Source of the DNA: Microlunatus endophyticus
GTDB lineage: Bacteria > Actinomycetota > Actinomycetes > Propionibacteriales > Propionibacteriaceae
Reading direction: 5' to 3'
Length of the DNA: 64,000 bases
Assembly: GCF_014646195.1 (NCBI RefSeq)
Contig: NZ_BMMZ01000012.1
Location: forward strand, 96,070-160,069
This document shows, piece by piece, positions 1 to 8,168 of this stretch. The notes under the pieces were generated by a model, which worked only from the letters and a program-made list of their open reading frames with translations, was not told the origin of the DNA and made no database searches. Both the position numbers and the translations under genes were made by a program. The first letter of the stretch is position 1. Each line of letters opens with the position of its first letter.

Positions 1-1146
1 ATCGGGACGCAGCACCCCCAGCTCGTACATGTTGTTGCCGCCGGCCGCGTTGACCTGCAGGCTGGGTGCCCAGACCTGTCCGGACTTGTAGGCGGTGAAT
101 TCGGCGAACCGGGGTTCGGAGGCCAGCGCCTCCTTCTTGGTCTTCCAGTTCGTCGAGGTGATCCAGAGCTTGGCGCTGCCGGACTTGGCGAAGACGGTCT
201 CCAGATCGGTGTTCTTGCTCGATGTCGACTCGTCCTGCTGCCACGGCCAGCTGCCACCCGCGTCGGTGATCAGCCGACCCATCGGGGTGCCGCCGGTCGG
301 CATCGTCCAGACGCCCTGGTAGGGCTGGTTGACCAGCACCTCGGTCGGCTTGACGTCGGCAACCTTCCGCACTTCGGCGTTGTAGCTGGAGGCGATCTTG
401 TCGAAGACGCCGGCCGCCTTCTGCTCGGTGCCGGTCAGCGCGGCGAAGTACTTGATCCATTCGGCCTCGCCGAGCGCGGTCGGCTCCAGGTACTCGGTGT
501 CGGCCAGCACCGGGATACCGGCCTGCCGGACGGTCGCGTACGCCGGATCGTCCTGCCCGGCGGTGATCAGCACGTCCGGCTTGGCCGCGACGATCTTCTC
601 CGCGTCCGCGGTCCCGGCCGGTGCGAATTCGACCACGTCGGACTGGTCGGCGCGCGCCTTGGCGGCCTTGGAGCTGATCAGCGACTTCGACGCCACGCCG
701 GTCAGGACGTCGAGCTTGCCGAGCGCCTCGAGACTGGGCAGATGGGTGGTCGAGGCGGAGAACAGGCTCTCCACCGGGGTCGTCACCTCCGGCGCTTTGG
801 CCAGGGCGCCGGTCAGCTTCGGCTTGGGTGCTCCGCACTTGACGAGCACGTAGCTCTCCGGCTTGCCGCCGACCGTCGGCTGCTTGACCGTCAGCACCTG
901 ATACGACTTGTGGTAGCTCAGGGTGAAGTTCTTGGCATACTGCAGGTGCTGTTTCACCGGGAAATAGTCGGTCCCGGCCTTGAAGTCGGTGATGCAGCCG
1001 TCGGCCCCGGTGCTCGTGCTGGGCCGGCTCTGGGGCGCGGTCGTGGTGGATGACTGGCTGCTGCAGGCGGCCGCGACGAGCACGGCGCCGGCGAGGACCG
1101 CGACCGCAGCCGGCCTGCGAAGGCGGGTGATCAGCTTCGTGATCAT
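1..1146 (-). CDS. BtuF/FecB-type ABC transporter substrate-binding lipoprotein, C-terminus cut by window edge
   Basis: The reverse strand is open from an ATG at 1146 to the window edge, about 382 residues with no stop, so the 3' end lies outside. Residues 1-27 form a lipoprotein signal: basic MITKLITRLRRP, a hydrophobic stretch, then a lipobox ending VAAC. The mature part has the fold signature of metal-chelate/cobalamin periplasmic binding proteins (VESLFSAS, IVAAKPDVLITAG, AAGGNNMYELG near the end). It should bind its ligand outside the membrane and deliver it to an ABC permease that would lie beyond position 1. The cobalamin riboswitch in its leader points to vitamin B12 or a corrinoid; from the protein alone a ferric siderophore would be equally possible. 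Confidence 0.85.
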   Translation of the reverse strand, partial: MITKLITRLRRPAAVAVLAGAVLVAAACSSQSSTTTAPQSRPSTSTGADGCITDFKAGTDYFPVKQHLQYAKNFTLSYHKSYQVLTVKQPTVGGKPESYVLVKCGAPKPKLTGALAKAPEVTTPVESLFSASTTHLPSLEALGKLDVLTGVASKSLISSKAAKARADQSDVVEFAPAGTADAEKIVAAKPDVLITAGQDDPAYATVRQAGIPVLADTEYLEPTALGEAEWIKYFAALTGTEQKAAGVFDKIASSYNAEVRKVADVKPTEVLVNQPYQGVWTMPTGGTPMGRLITDAGGSWPWQQDESTSSKNTDLETVFAKSGSAKLWITSTNWKTKKEALASEPRFAEFTAYKSGQVWAPSLQVNAAGGNNMYELGVLRPD

Positions 1147-1274
1147 GGACTGCTCAAACTCCTGGGCGTACGACGAATGCCGGAGTCCTGCCTCCGTCAC
1201 CCCCGCGGCCACCTGATCGGAGTCCGTTGACGTGCCGGCGGTCTTCCCTCGGAACCCACGACGTACAGATCGGC

Positions 1275-1505
1275 GACCTGTACACCGACGGCAGGTTTTC
1301 GGACTTGTGGGCCCGGCCCTGACGACGTCCTGTCCGTCGGGGCCACCTACTCTCTGTCGCTTCCCAGGAGGCCGCGGAGCGGGTCGAGGCCCGGACCGCG
1401 GGAGTTCCCAGTGCGTTGGCACAGATGTCGTTCCCACTCACCGCTGCGGGGCAGTCCCGGAATCGCACCGGGTTCCCTTTCCGTCAGCGGGGTCAGCTTA
1501 ACAGC
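1275..1505 (-). promoter_or_regulatory. Cobalamin (AdoCbl) riboswitch in the leader of the BtuF-like gene
   Basis: On the minus strand, the 5' part at about 1480-1440 reads GGGAACCCGGTGCGATTCC then ACTGCCCCGCAGCGGTGAG, matching the B12-box core of cobalamin riboswitches. CACTGG and CTGGGAAGCGACAG elements follow at about 1415-1360, and the distal element AAGTCCGAAAACCTGCC at 1306-1290. Just after it lies the inverted repeat GTACAG-N9-CTGTAC (1263-1283), a candidate expression-platform hairpin. The gene starts about 115 nt further on. Expected behaviour, from the family, is repression when adenosylcobalamin is abundant. Exact edges are approximate. Confidence 0.85.
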
Positions 1506-1533
1506 GCCGGCGAGGTGTCCCATCCCGCCGACG

Positions 1534-1562
1534 TGACAGCTGTCAGGGCCGATCGCTGACAG
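1534..1562. promoter_or_regulatory. TGACAG repeat cluster between divergent genes (candidate operator)
   Basis: TGACAGCTGTCA is a perfect 12-bp palindrome at 1534-1545. With a further copy it also forms the inverted repeat CTGTCAG-N9-CTGACAG (1540-1562). It sits 43 bp before the ATG of the exporter operon, between that operon and the B12-regulated gene. The LuxR-type regulator encoded at the end of the operon is the natural candidate to bind it; that link is inference. Confidence 0.4.
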
Positions 1563-1605
1563 CCGGCCTACGCACCGCTGACCGCCGGACGGCACAGTCG
1601 ACGCT

Positions 1606-2559
1606 ATGACGGACGCCCTGCTCGCACCCGCACTCCGATCCGGATCGCTGCCTGCGGTTCCGGCGGTCGCTATGACCGGCCTGACCAAGTCGTACGGCCC
1701 GGTGCGCGCTGTCGACGACCTCGAGCTGCAGATCACTGCAGGGGAGATGGTCGCGATCCTCGGCCCGAACGGGGCGGGCAAGTCCACCATCACCGAGCTG
1801 ATCACCGGACTGGTGCGTCCCGATGCCGGCTCGGTCCGGATCTTCGGCGGTGATCCGTCGCCCGCGGTCGCAGCCGGCCGGGTCGGCGCGATGCTGCAGG
1901 GCGGCGCGCTGCTCTACGACGCCAGCATCCGCGACGTACTGCGGCTGGTGCACGGCCTGCACGCTCACCCGCTGCCGATGGGGGAAATCATCGAGCTGGC
2001 CGACCTCTCGGGTTTCCTGTCCACCAAGACCGACAAGCTCTCCGGCGGCCAGGCTCAGCGACTCCGGTTCGCGCTGGCGATCATGGCCGATCCCGACCTG
2101 CTGATCCTGGACGAACCGACGGTTGCGATGGATGTGGAGCTGCGGCGGGCGTTCTGGGCGTCGATGCGGACCCTGTCCGACGGTGGACGGACCGTGCTCT
2201 TCGCCACCCACTACCTCCAGGAGGCCGACCAGATCGCCGATCGGATCGTGGTGCTGGACCGAGGTCGCATCGTCGCCGACGGCACCAGCGCCGAGATCAA
2301 GTCCCGGGTAGCCGGGAAGATGATCATGGTCGCCGAGGACGGCCTACGGGCCGAGGAGCTGGCGTCGCTTCCGGCTGTGACCTCGGTTGATCGCCGATCG
2401 CGCCGGGTCGCGTTGCACACCACCGATTCCGACCTGACCTTGCGGGCGCTGGTCGCCCGATTCCCTGCCGCTCACGACATCGGCATTGTGTCGGCCGATC
2501 TCGAGGAGGCCTTCCTGGCACTCACCCACCATGATCAAGTTTCGCAGGAGGCACGATGA
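1606..2559 (+). CDS. ABC transporter ATP-binding protein (ABC-2 exporter, DrrA/YvfR-like)
   Basis: Cytoplasmic ATPase of an ABC-2 exporter, 317 residues. Walker A GPNGAGKS at 53-60, Q-loop near 98, signature LSGGQAQR at 145-152, Walker B LLILDE at 165-170, and H-loop histidine in FATHYLQEAD. A C-terminal accessory region of about 90 residues follows, usual for DrrA-type ATPases. No Shine-Dalgarno is visible before the ATG at 1606, so it may be read leaderless; an internal ATG at 1672 would trim a poorly conserved N-terminus. Its stop overlaps the start of the permease gene (ATGA). The order ATPase-permease-DesK kinase-LuxR regulator matches Bacillus yvfRSTU-like modules that sense and export membrane-active compounds. 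The substrate is unknown. Confidence 0.9.
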   Translation: MTDALLAPALRSGSLPAVPAVAMTGLTKSYGPVRAVDDLELQITAGEMVAILGPNGAGKSTITELITGLVRPDAGSVRIFGGDPSPAVAAGRVGAMLQGGALLYDASIRDVLRLVHGLHAHPLPMGEIIELADLSGFLSTKTDKLSGGQAQRLRFALAIMADPDLLILDEPTVAMDVELRRAFWASMRTLSDGGRTVLFATHYLQEADQIADRIVVLDRGRIVADGTSAEIKSRVAGKMIMVAEDGLRAEELASLPAVTSVDRRSRRVALHTTDSDLTLRALVARFPAAHDIGIVSADLEEAFLALTHHDQVSQEAR

Positions 2560-3338
2560 CCGTCCTGGCCGGTCCGGTCCGAGCCGGGCGAGGCGTCCCG
2601 GCTCCGCTGCACTACGCCTTCCACACGTTGCGGCTGACACTCAAGAACCGTGGCTACGTGATCTTCTCGATCGCCACCCCGTTGATCTTGTACGTCGTCT
2701 TCAGCCAGATCTTCGGCGGCACTGCCGACGGCGGCATCGACTGGTCGGCGGTCTACATGGTCTCGATGGCGGCGTACGGCTCCCTCGGCGGTGCGATGAG
2801 CGGAGGTGCCCAGCTCGCCGTCGAACGGCGCTCCGGTTGGTTCCGGCAGCTGAGCGTGACCGGCCTGCAACCCCGGTCGTTCCTGCTCGCCAAAGCGGCC
2901 GTGGTGATGGTCGTGACCCTGCCCGCACTGGTGCTGAATTTCGCCGCCGGCCTCGTGGTCGGCGGCGTCCGGGCGCCGTTGGGGGACTGGGTGGCAGGTT
3001 TGCTGCTCTTGTGGGTCTCGCTGGTGCCGCTGGCGGTGCTCGGACTCGTCGTCGGGCTGTGGGTCAAGGCCGAGACCGTACAACCGCTGAATACGTTGCT
3101 GTTGCTGGTGCTGTCGCTGCTGGGCGGACTGTGGTTCCCAGCGCAGCTGATGCCCGACGGCATGCGGATCGCGGCAGAACTGACGCCGTCCTTCTGGCTG
3201 GCCGCGCTCGGACGGTGGCCGTTCACCGCGGAGGCGTTCCCTTGGCACGGCGTCGCGGTGCTCGCCGGGTGGACAATCGTGCTGACGGTGCTCGGTGCTC
3301 TGGGTTATCGTCGAGCTGCGGCTACCAGCAAACGCTGA
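2556..3338 (+). CDS. ABC-2 type transporter permease
   Basis: Integral membrane partner of the preceding ATPase, 260 residues. About six hydrophobic segments are visible, for example around residues 33-50, 105-130, 140-165, 175-195 and 230-250. The C-terminal part carries the ABC-2 hallmark of a long hydrophobic hairpin followed by LWFPAQLMPDGM. Translation is coupled to the ATPase through the 4-nt ATGA overlap. The ABC-2 family moves drugs, lipids or polysaccharides outward; neither sequence nor context names the cargo. Confidence 0.88.
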   Translation: MTVLAGPVRAGRGVPAPLHYAFHTLRLTLKNRGYVIFSIATPLILYVVFSQIFGGTADGGIDWSAVYMVSMAAYGSLGGAMSGGAQLAVERRSGWFRQLSVTGLQPRSFLLAKAAVVMVVTLPALVLNFAAGLVVGGVRAPLGDWVAGLLLLWVSLVPLAVLGLVVGLWVKAETVQPLNTLLLLVLSLLGGLWFPAQLMPDGMRIAAELTPSFWLAALGRWPFTAEAFPWHGVAVLAGWTIVLTVLGALGYRRAAATSKR

Positions 3339-3347
3339 GGAGGAGCC

Positions 3348-4616
3348 TTGGCCAGTTTCGCCCGGCGCCTCCTGTACGCCGGAACCTTCGCCGACGGTGA
3401 GGACCCGAACGCGGCGCCCGTCGCCCACTGCGATCCGAATGCGGCCCCGCGGTTCACCTGGCGGCGGGCGATCCAGAACATGTTCTGGACCTACCTGATC
3501 GGCCTGGTCTTCATGCCGTACGCCCTGATCGACATCGGTTCGCGCCAGCCGGACGTGTGGGTGCTCAGCCTGCGGATCGGACTCGCGATCGCGATCTGCC
3601 TGGCCTACCTGGCGACCTCCTGGATGGCTGACACCGGTCTGGTCACGCGCTGGTGCTATCTGGTCGGATTCGTCCTGCTGGCAGCGCTGACCGCGGAGTT
3701 CAACGGCTGGGACTGGGTCAGCTACGGCGCCTACGTCTCGATGGTGATCGTGTCGCTGATCCCGTGGCGTACGGCCCGGTGGGTCCTCACCGGCTGGAAT
3801 CTGGCGCTGATGGCACTGAGCCTGGTGCTGTGGAACGCGACGCCTGCGGTGATCGCCGGCATCGGCATGTTCATCGGTGTCGCGACCGGTGTCGCGATCG
3901 AGAGCGGTCGGCTGCGCCGCCACCTGGACCGGGCCGAGCAACGGGTCTCGACGCTGGCCGTGGCCGCCGAACGCGAACGGATCGCCCGCGATCTGCACGA
4001 CATCCTCGGCCACTCGCTGACCGCGATCTCGATCAAATCCGGGCTGGCGGCCCGGCTCGCCGAGGTCGACCCGGCGGCCGCGCGCGAGCAGATGGTCGAG
4101 GTCGAGCGGATCGCGCGGGTCGCCCTCGGTGACGTCCGCGCGACGGCCTCCGGGCTGCGGCAAGTGCGGTTGGCCACCGAGATCGCCAGTGCCCGGTCGG
4201 TGCTGCTGGCCGCCGGCGTCGAGTCGGTCGTGCCGTCGGCGATCCCGGTGCTGCCGGACAAGGACAGCGAGCTGCTCGGCTATGCGGTCCGGGAGGCGGT
4301 GACCAATGTCGTACGCCATGCCGAGGCCAGCCGGGTGATGATCACGATCGAGGACCGCGCCGTCGCCATCTCCGACGACGGGGTCGGGATGCCGAGCGGC
4401 CGGACCGACGGCTCGGGGCTGAACGGGCTTCGCCGGCGGATCACCGAGGCCGGCGGCAGTTTCTCCGTCACTGCCGCACAACCGCGCGGCACTGTCGTTC
4501 GGGCCCTGCTCAAGCCGGAGACCGCACGGGCCGTCGAGACCGCGGGCGCAGCTGAGCGTGTCGAGGCCGAGTTCGTTGAACCGACACCCCATCGCGTCGA
4601 AGGACAACCCGCCTGA
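3348..4616 (+). CDS. DesK-family sensor histidine kinase
   Basis: Membrane sensor kinase, 422 residues. It starts with TTG at 3348, chosen because GAGGAGG lies 5-11 nt upstream and no better codon is in frame. The N-terminal half has about five membrane segments (residues 48-66, 73-92, 102-118, 124-138, 148-185). The dimerisation/phosphoacceptor helix contains RDLHDILGHSL with His217 (HisKA_3 type), and the C-terminal HATPase has N (EAVTNVVRHA) and G (DDGVGM, GLNGLRRR) boxes. There is no extracellular domain, so it probably senses a membrane state or drug. The next gene is its cognate regulator, overlapping by one base. Confidence 0.92.
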   Translation: MASFARRLLYAGTFADGEDPNAAPVAHCDPNAAPRFTWRRAIQNMFWTYLIGLVFMPYALIDIGSRQPDVWVLSLRIGLAIAICLAYLATSWMADTGLVTRWCYLVGFVLLAALTAEFNGWDWVSYGAYVSMVIVSLIPWRTARWVLTGWNLALMALSLVLWNATPAVIAGIGMFIGVATGVAIESGRLRRHLDRAEQRVSTLAVAAERERIARDLHDILGHSLTAISIKSGLAARLAEVDPAAAREQMVEVERIARVALGDVRATASGLRQVRLATEIASARSVLLAAGVESVVPSAIPVLPDKDSELLGYAVREAVTNVVRHAEASRVMITIEDRAVAISDDGVGMPSGRTDGSGLNGLRRRITEAGGSFSVTAAQPRGTVVRALLKPETARAVETAGAAERVEAEFVEPTPHRVEGQPA

Positions 4617-5236
4617 TGATCAAGGTGATGCTGGCCGATGATCAACTTCTCATCCGCCAGGCCTTCGCGGCACTGCTGAATCTCGAACATGATCTTGAAG
4701 TCGTCGGCCAGGCCTCCGACGGTACGGAAGCGGTCAGGCTGGCGGCCGAGACCAAGCCCGACGTGATCGTGATGGACATCCAGATGCCGGAGCCGTCGGG
4801 CACCGGCGACGGCATCAGCGCGACGGCCCGGATCGTCGCCGCCGATCCGAGGATCCGCGTGATCATCGTGACCACCTTCGGTCGGCCGGGCTACCTGCGC
4901 CGGGCCATGGAGGCCGGTGCGGTGGGCTACATGGTCAAGGACGCGCCCGCGGATCAGCTGATCGAGGGCATCCGCCGGGTGCACCGGGGGCTGCGAGTGG
5001 TCGACCCGACGCTGGCAGCGGCCAGTCTCAGCGTCGGCTCGTCGCCGCTGACCGAACGTGAGACCGAGGTGCTCAGTGCGGCGGCCCGTGGCGGTGCCAC
5101 CAGCGCCATCGCGGCGACGGTCTTCCTCAGTGAGGGCACCGTACGCAACCATCTCTCCTCGGCGATGGGCAAGCTCGGCGCGGGCACCCGCGCCGAAGCC
5201 GTACGGATCGCCACCGAGAACGGCTGGCTGACTTGA
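4616..5236 (+). CDS. LuxR/NarL-family response regulator
   Basis: 206-residue DNA-binding partner of the DesK-like kinase; TGATG overlap at 4614-4618. The receiver domain has acidic pocket DD8-9, phosphoacceptor Asp54 in IVMDIQMP, Thr in TTFGRPGY and Lys near 104. The LuxR helix-turn-helix covers about residues 145-205 (LTERETEVL, then the recognition helix SEGTVRNHLSSAMGK). It most likely controls this same operon; the TGACAG cluster at 1534-1562 is a candidate target. Confidence 0.93.
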   Translation: MIKVMLADDQLLIRQAFAALLNLEHDLEVVGQASDGTEAVRLAAETKPDVIVMDIQMPEPSGTGDGISATARIVAADPRIRVIIVTTFGRPGYLRRAMEAGAVGYMVKDAPADQLIEGIRRVHRGLRVVDPTLAAASLSVGSSPLTERETEVLSAAARGGATSAIAATVFLSEGTVRNHLSSAMGKLGAGTRAEAVRIATENGWLT

Positions 5237-5552
5237 TTCGTCCGCTTCGTGCCGCTGCCGCGGTCTGGTCTGGGTAGGTTGCGTTTGCGGGGGCGACCCC
5301 ACACCCCGGATCGGTCCAGTCCTCAGGTCGGCTTGGGGCGTCGCCGCTCCGCGGGCTCCGCGGCGACCTCGCTGCGCTCGCGGTGCGGAGGTGCGCGGGG
5401 ATTGTCAAACCTGGGTGAGGCGAAGCTGGGAATCGGGGAGCGTCCGGCGAGTCTGGCCGGGATTGGTCGGCCCGTCACGGATCATCGGACGGAGGCGGTA
5501 GCGCCGAGTTGAACAGTGGCGGATCGACAAGTGACGAGGGGGATGTGCGGGC
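5237..5552. other. 316-bp intergenic region, no gene seen
   Basis: No open frame with family-like content. It holds a GC-rich hairpin at 5340-5367, annotated separately, and the Shine-Dalgarno GAGGGGG (5536-5542) of the following lipoprotein gene. No convincing promoter hexamers were recognised. Confidence 0.6.
5340..5367 (+). terminator. Hairpin after the exporter/two-component operon (possible terminator)
   Basis: Perfect 8-bp stem GTCGCCGC / GCGGCGAC with a 12-nt loop that itself can pair (CCGCGG). It lies 104 nt after the response regulator stop. No T-tract follows, as is common in actinobacteria, so its role as terminator is only likely. Confidence 0.35.
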
Positions 5553-7217
5553 GTGCGTGGTTGGCGGCGGTCGGTGGCAGCGCTGATCGGAGTGGGGGCG
5601 GTGCTGGCAGTCAGCGCCGGGTGCGCTCCGAAGGTCGCCAGTACCGGGCAGAAGCTCGCCGATCCTTCCGCGGCGCTGAGCACTGCGCTGGCGAAGCTCA
5701 AGAAGGACAACTACGCAGGGATCCAGAACAACAGCATCACCGTCTCCAACAGCACCGCCTGCTTCTACGCCAAGGCGGGCAAGGACGCCAAGGGCGTCTC
5801 CGACCAAGCGGTCTGCGGGCCGATCCGCCGGCTCGGGCTCTCCGATGCGCAGGTCTGGGACCGCTACCAGCTGAGCTTCACCTCCAACAGCGACGGTGAC
5901 GCAGTGGCGACTGTCGGCGACCACACCGCCCAGGGCGTTGCCGTCGACACCTCGCTGCTGGTCTCGGCCTCGGATGTGAAGCCGGCCGCGGTGAGTGATG
6001 TCCCGGCACCGCGCGCGCCGCAGACGTCGGTAACCAACCGTGCCGTAGCGGTCGCGGACAACGCGCAGCCGGCGGGGCTGGCCTTCAGCAAACCGGACAA
6101 GCCGGTCACGGTGATCACTCCGTCGGCGAAGGTGTCGGTGATCGGGGTCGCCCAGCCCAAGGACGTACCAGATGCGCTGGTCGCCGGTCAGCACGATCCG
6201 GCAGGGCAGGCCGCGTACTATTTGCCGGCCACCGGGCAGAAGTTGTACGCCTACCAGCTGCAGATCTCCGCTCCGCCGAGCAGCAGTGTGCCGGCCGCGA
6301 CCTCCGGCTCGACGACCACCCCCGATCTGAGCACCGGGCTTGCGTTGCGGTCCGGGAGCACCGACATCGCGATCAGCGACCAGACCGGGGCCAGTGGCGC
6401 ATCGTCGACGTTGGCGGTGCCGTGCGCGGCAAGCGGATCAGCGGCGTACCCGTGCGAACCGCGGACGACTCGGATCACCGTGCTGGCAACGGTTCCGGCC
6501 TCCGGCACCGTGTCCTTGGTGTCGAAGTCGGCCGGTGCGAGTCAGGCGGTCGATCTTGCGTCCGGGGCGGTGACGGGGAGTGTCTCATCGGTCGAGTACC
6601 AGCGGACCAAGCTGACGACCAAGATCAACAAGTCGGTCAAGACCGACACCTACCACGCCAGGATCAACGTGCCGGGCACAACTCCGGGAGCGAGTCCTGG
6701 GGCGAGTTCGACACCGACCTCGACGCCAACACCGTCCTCGACGGCGACATCGACACCGTCGCCGACCTCGACACCCAGCGGCGATCCCAAGGGTCAGCAG
6801 ACCCCGCCGGCCAAACCGAAGGTCATCACCGCTGACGGGCGGTGGTCACTGACTGTCGACTCCGTCGGCATCACTGGCTATGACCCGGCGCTGGGATGGG
6901 CGCCCTCCGGCCAAGCTTGGGTGATCCTCAAGACCTCCGACTACACCCAGAAGACGAAGGGGGCGACCTTCGGCCTCAACCGTCCGGCCAGCCTCAGCCT
7001 GACCGTGGACAACACGGTCCATCCGGTCAAGAGCCCCACTGAGGCCGACCTCACCGCGCATCCGGCCACCGACATCACCTGGGCCTTCGAGGTGCCCGCG
7101 GACGCCACCGCTGCGATCCTCACCTTCCGTCCGACCGGGACGGTCAGTGCCCATGGCGTATCCGCCGACTTCGCCTCCGACCAGCCGGCGACCCTGCAGT
7201 TCGACCTGCCGCACTGA
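5553..7217 (+). CDS. Secreted lipoprotein of unknown function with Ser/Thr/Pro linker
   Basis: 554 residues, GTG start at 5553 supported by GAGGGGG 10-16 nt upstream. Residues 1-24 form a lipoprotein signal (MRGWRR, hydrophobic core, lipobox SAGC with Cys24). Residues about 25-370 form a large extracellular region without a recognised domain. A low-complexity Thr/Ser/Pro linker (TPTSTPTPSSTATSTP type) covers about 378-415. The last 130 residues look like a beta-sandwich domain (VITADGRWSLTVDSVG). Role unknown; probably anchored outside the membrane with a flexible stalk. It stands alone between the two-component operon and the S10 leader. Confidence 0.75.
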   Translation: MRGWRRSVAALIGVGAVLAVSAGCAPKVASTGQKLADPSAALSTALAKLKKDNYAGIQNNSITVSNSTACFYAKAGKDAKGVSDQAVCGPIRRLGLSDAQVWDRYQLSFTSNSDGDAVATVGDHTAQGVAVDTSLLVSASDVKPAAVSDVPAPRAPQTSVTNRAVAVADNAQPAGLAFSKPDKPVTVITPSAKVSVIGVAQPKDVPDALVAGQHDPAGQAAYYLPATGQKLYAYQLQISAPPSSSVPAATSGSTTTPDLSTGLALRSGSTDIAISDQTGASGASSTLAVPCAASGSAAYPCEPRTTRITVLATVPASGTVSLVSKSAGASQAVDLASGAVTGSVSSVEYQRTKLTTKINKSVKTDTYHARINVPGTTPGASPGASSTPTSTPTPSSTATSTPSPTSTPSGDPKGQQTPPAKPKVITADGRWSLTVDSVGITGYDPALGWAPSGQAWVILKTSDYTQKTKGATFGLNRPASLSLTVDNTVHPVKSPTEADLTAHPATDITWAFEVPADATAAILTFRPTGTVSAHGVSADFASDQPATLQFDLPH

Positions 7218-7269
7218 TTTCGGTCCCGATCGGATTCCGTACGCAGATCGGTCCGGATCCACGGCCAAA

Positions 7270-7285
7270 TCCGACCCCGGTCGGA
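7270..7285. repeat. Perfect 16-bp palindrome TCCGACCCCGGTCGGA
   Basis: Seven-base arms TCCGACC/GGTCGGA around CC, 52 nt after the lipoprotein stop. It may act as a weak terminator hairpin or as an operator for the S10 promoter further on. Which is not decided by sequence. Confidence 0.4.
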
Positions 7286-7443
7286 AAGTGGACGCGATTC
7301 TGGCTGTTTTGCGAAAAGGATGCGAAAGGGCCAGCGGCCCCAGGGATTGGGATCCGGGGGCCGGGGCTGGCACCATGGAGCACGCAGGAGCACGGCATCC
7401 CGGCCCTCAAGGGTCGCCCGATCGGATCGATCCGGTCGCGGAT

Positions 7444-7472
7444 TTGGAAAGCCGCGCCCGGTCTGACAAGAT
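7444..7472 (+). promoter_or_regulatory. Candidate sigma-A promoter of the S10 operon
   Basis: TTGGAA (7444-7449), 17-nt spacer, CAAGAT (7467-7472). The -10 keeps the key A2, A5 and T6. It is the best match in the intergenic region and would give a leader of about 365 nt before rpsJ. Confidence 0.4.
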
Positions 7473-7673
7473 AGACGGGTTGCTCCGACGGGGTCGCCGG
7501 GGTGAGTTGCGCCCGAGCCGTGGTGGAAACACCGTAGGCGAGGACCGAGTCGCCGGACCGTGAGACCCGCAGAGCCTGATCTCGAAGATCGGGTGCTCCA
7601 CACAACGCAGAGTCCGTCCTGATGGGCGGTCGTGCGCTTGGGTGGCGCGACACGCCCGACCTCGGGGGTCGCT

Positions 7674-7689
7674 CGATCCGCACGGATCG
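7674..7689 (+). promoter_or_regulatory. Hairpin in the S10 leader
   Basis: CGATCCG-CA-CGGATCG, perfect 7-bp arms, inside the rpsJ leader. A neighbouring CGACC/GGTCG stem lies at about 7657-7671. In many bacteria the S10 leader is bound by ribosomal protein L4 for autogenous control, but the E. coli structure is not conserved here, so the role is only suggested. Confidence 0.35.
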
Positions 7690-7845
7690 GGACCTGACCA
7701 GGGTCATGCGCAAGCACGGCGGGGCAGCACGCAAGGCCAAGAACGTGGCTCTGCGGACCGCTCGAGCCGGGCCCGGTGACGGACCAGGTGCAGGGCATAG
7801 ACAACAGCAGAGTGCGTACAGCTGAAGCAGGAAGAGAGACGGACT

Positions 7846-8154
7846 GTGGCGGGACAGAAGATCCGCATCAGGCTCAAGGCCTACGACCACGAGGTCATCG
7901 ATGGGTCGGCGCGCAAGATCGTCGACACCGTGACCCGGACGGGTGCGAAGGTTGCCGGCCCGGTGCCGCTGCCGACGGAGAAGAACGTGTTCTGCGTGAT
8001 CCGTTCTCCGCACAAGTACAAGGACAGCCGCGAGCACTTCGAGATGCGTACGCACAAGCGGCTGATCGACATCATCGACCCCACGCCGAAGACGGTTGAT
8101 TCGCTGATGCGTCTCGACCTCCCGGCCGGTGTCGACATCGAGATCAAGCTCTGA
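7846..8154 (+). CDS. rpsJ: 30S ribosomal protein S10
   Basis: 102 residues, the family length. S10 hallmarks are visible: IRLKAYDHEVID, GPVPLPTEKNVFCVIRSP, HFEMRTHKRLIDI. It binds 16S rRNA in the 30S head and, as NusE, joins the antitermination complex. GTG start at 7846 with a GGAAGAGAG ribosome-binding site. First gene of the S10 operon; the tuf gene that often precedes it is absent here. Confidence 0.98.
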   Translation: MAGQKIRIRLKAYDHEVIDGSARKIVDTVTRTGAKVAGPVPLPTEKNVFCVIRSPHKYKDSREHFEMRTHKRLIDIIDPTPKTVDSLMRLDLPAGVDIEIKL

Positions 8155-8168
8155 GGGACGCACGAGTT

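Larger units (their letters stand above)
7218..7845. other. 628-bp intergenic region carrying the S10 promoter and leader
   Basis: No convincing gene. It contains a perfect 16-bp palindrome (7270-7285), a candidate promoter (7444-7472), an approximately 365-nt untranslated leader with several hairpins, and the ribosome-binding site GGAAGAGAG for rpsJ. A 67-codon open frame at 7622-7825 has no Shine-Dalgarno and no family resemblance. Confidence 0.6.

Noticed and set aside
2535..4607. 690-codon antisense open frame opposite the ABC permease and kinase genes.
   Set aside because: Third-position GC bias creates antisense frames; composition is Gln/Arg/Asp-rich without domains, and the sense genes have clear motifs.
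7622..7825. 67-codon open frame in the rpsJ leader with a basic N-terminal half (RKHGGAARKAKNVALRTAR).
   Set aside because: No Shine-Dalgarno, overlaps stable hairpins, and no family resemblance; long random frames are common at this GC content.
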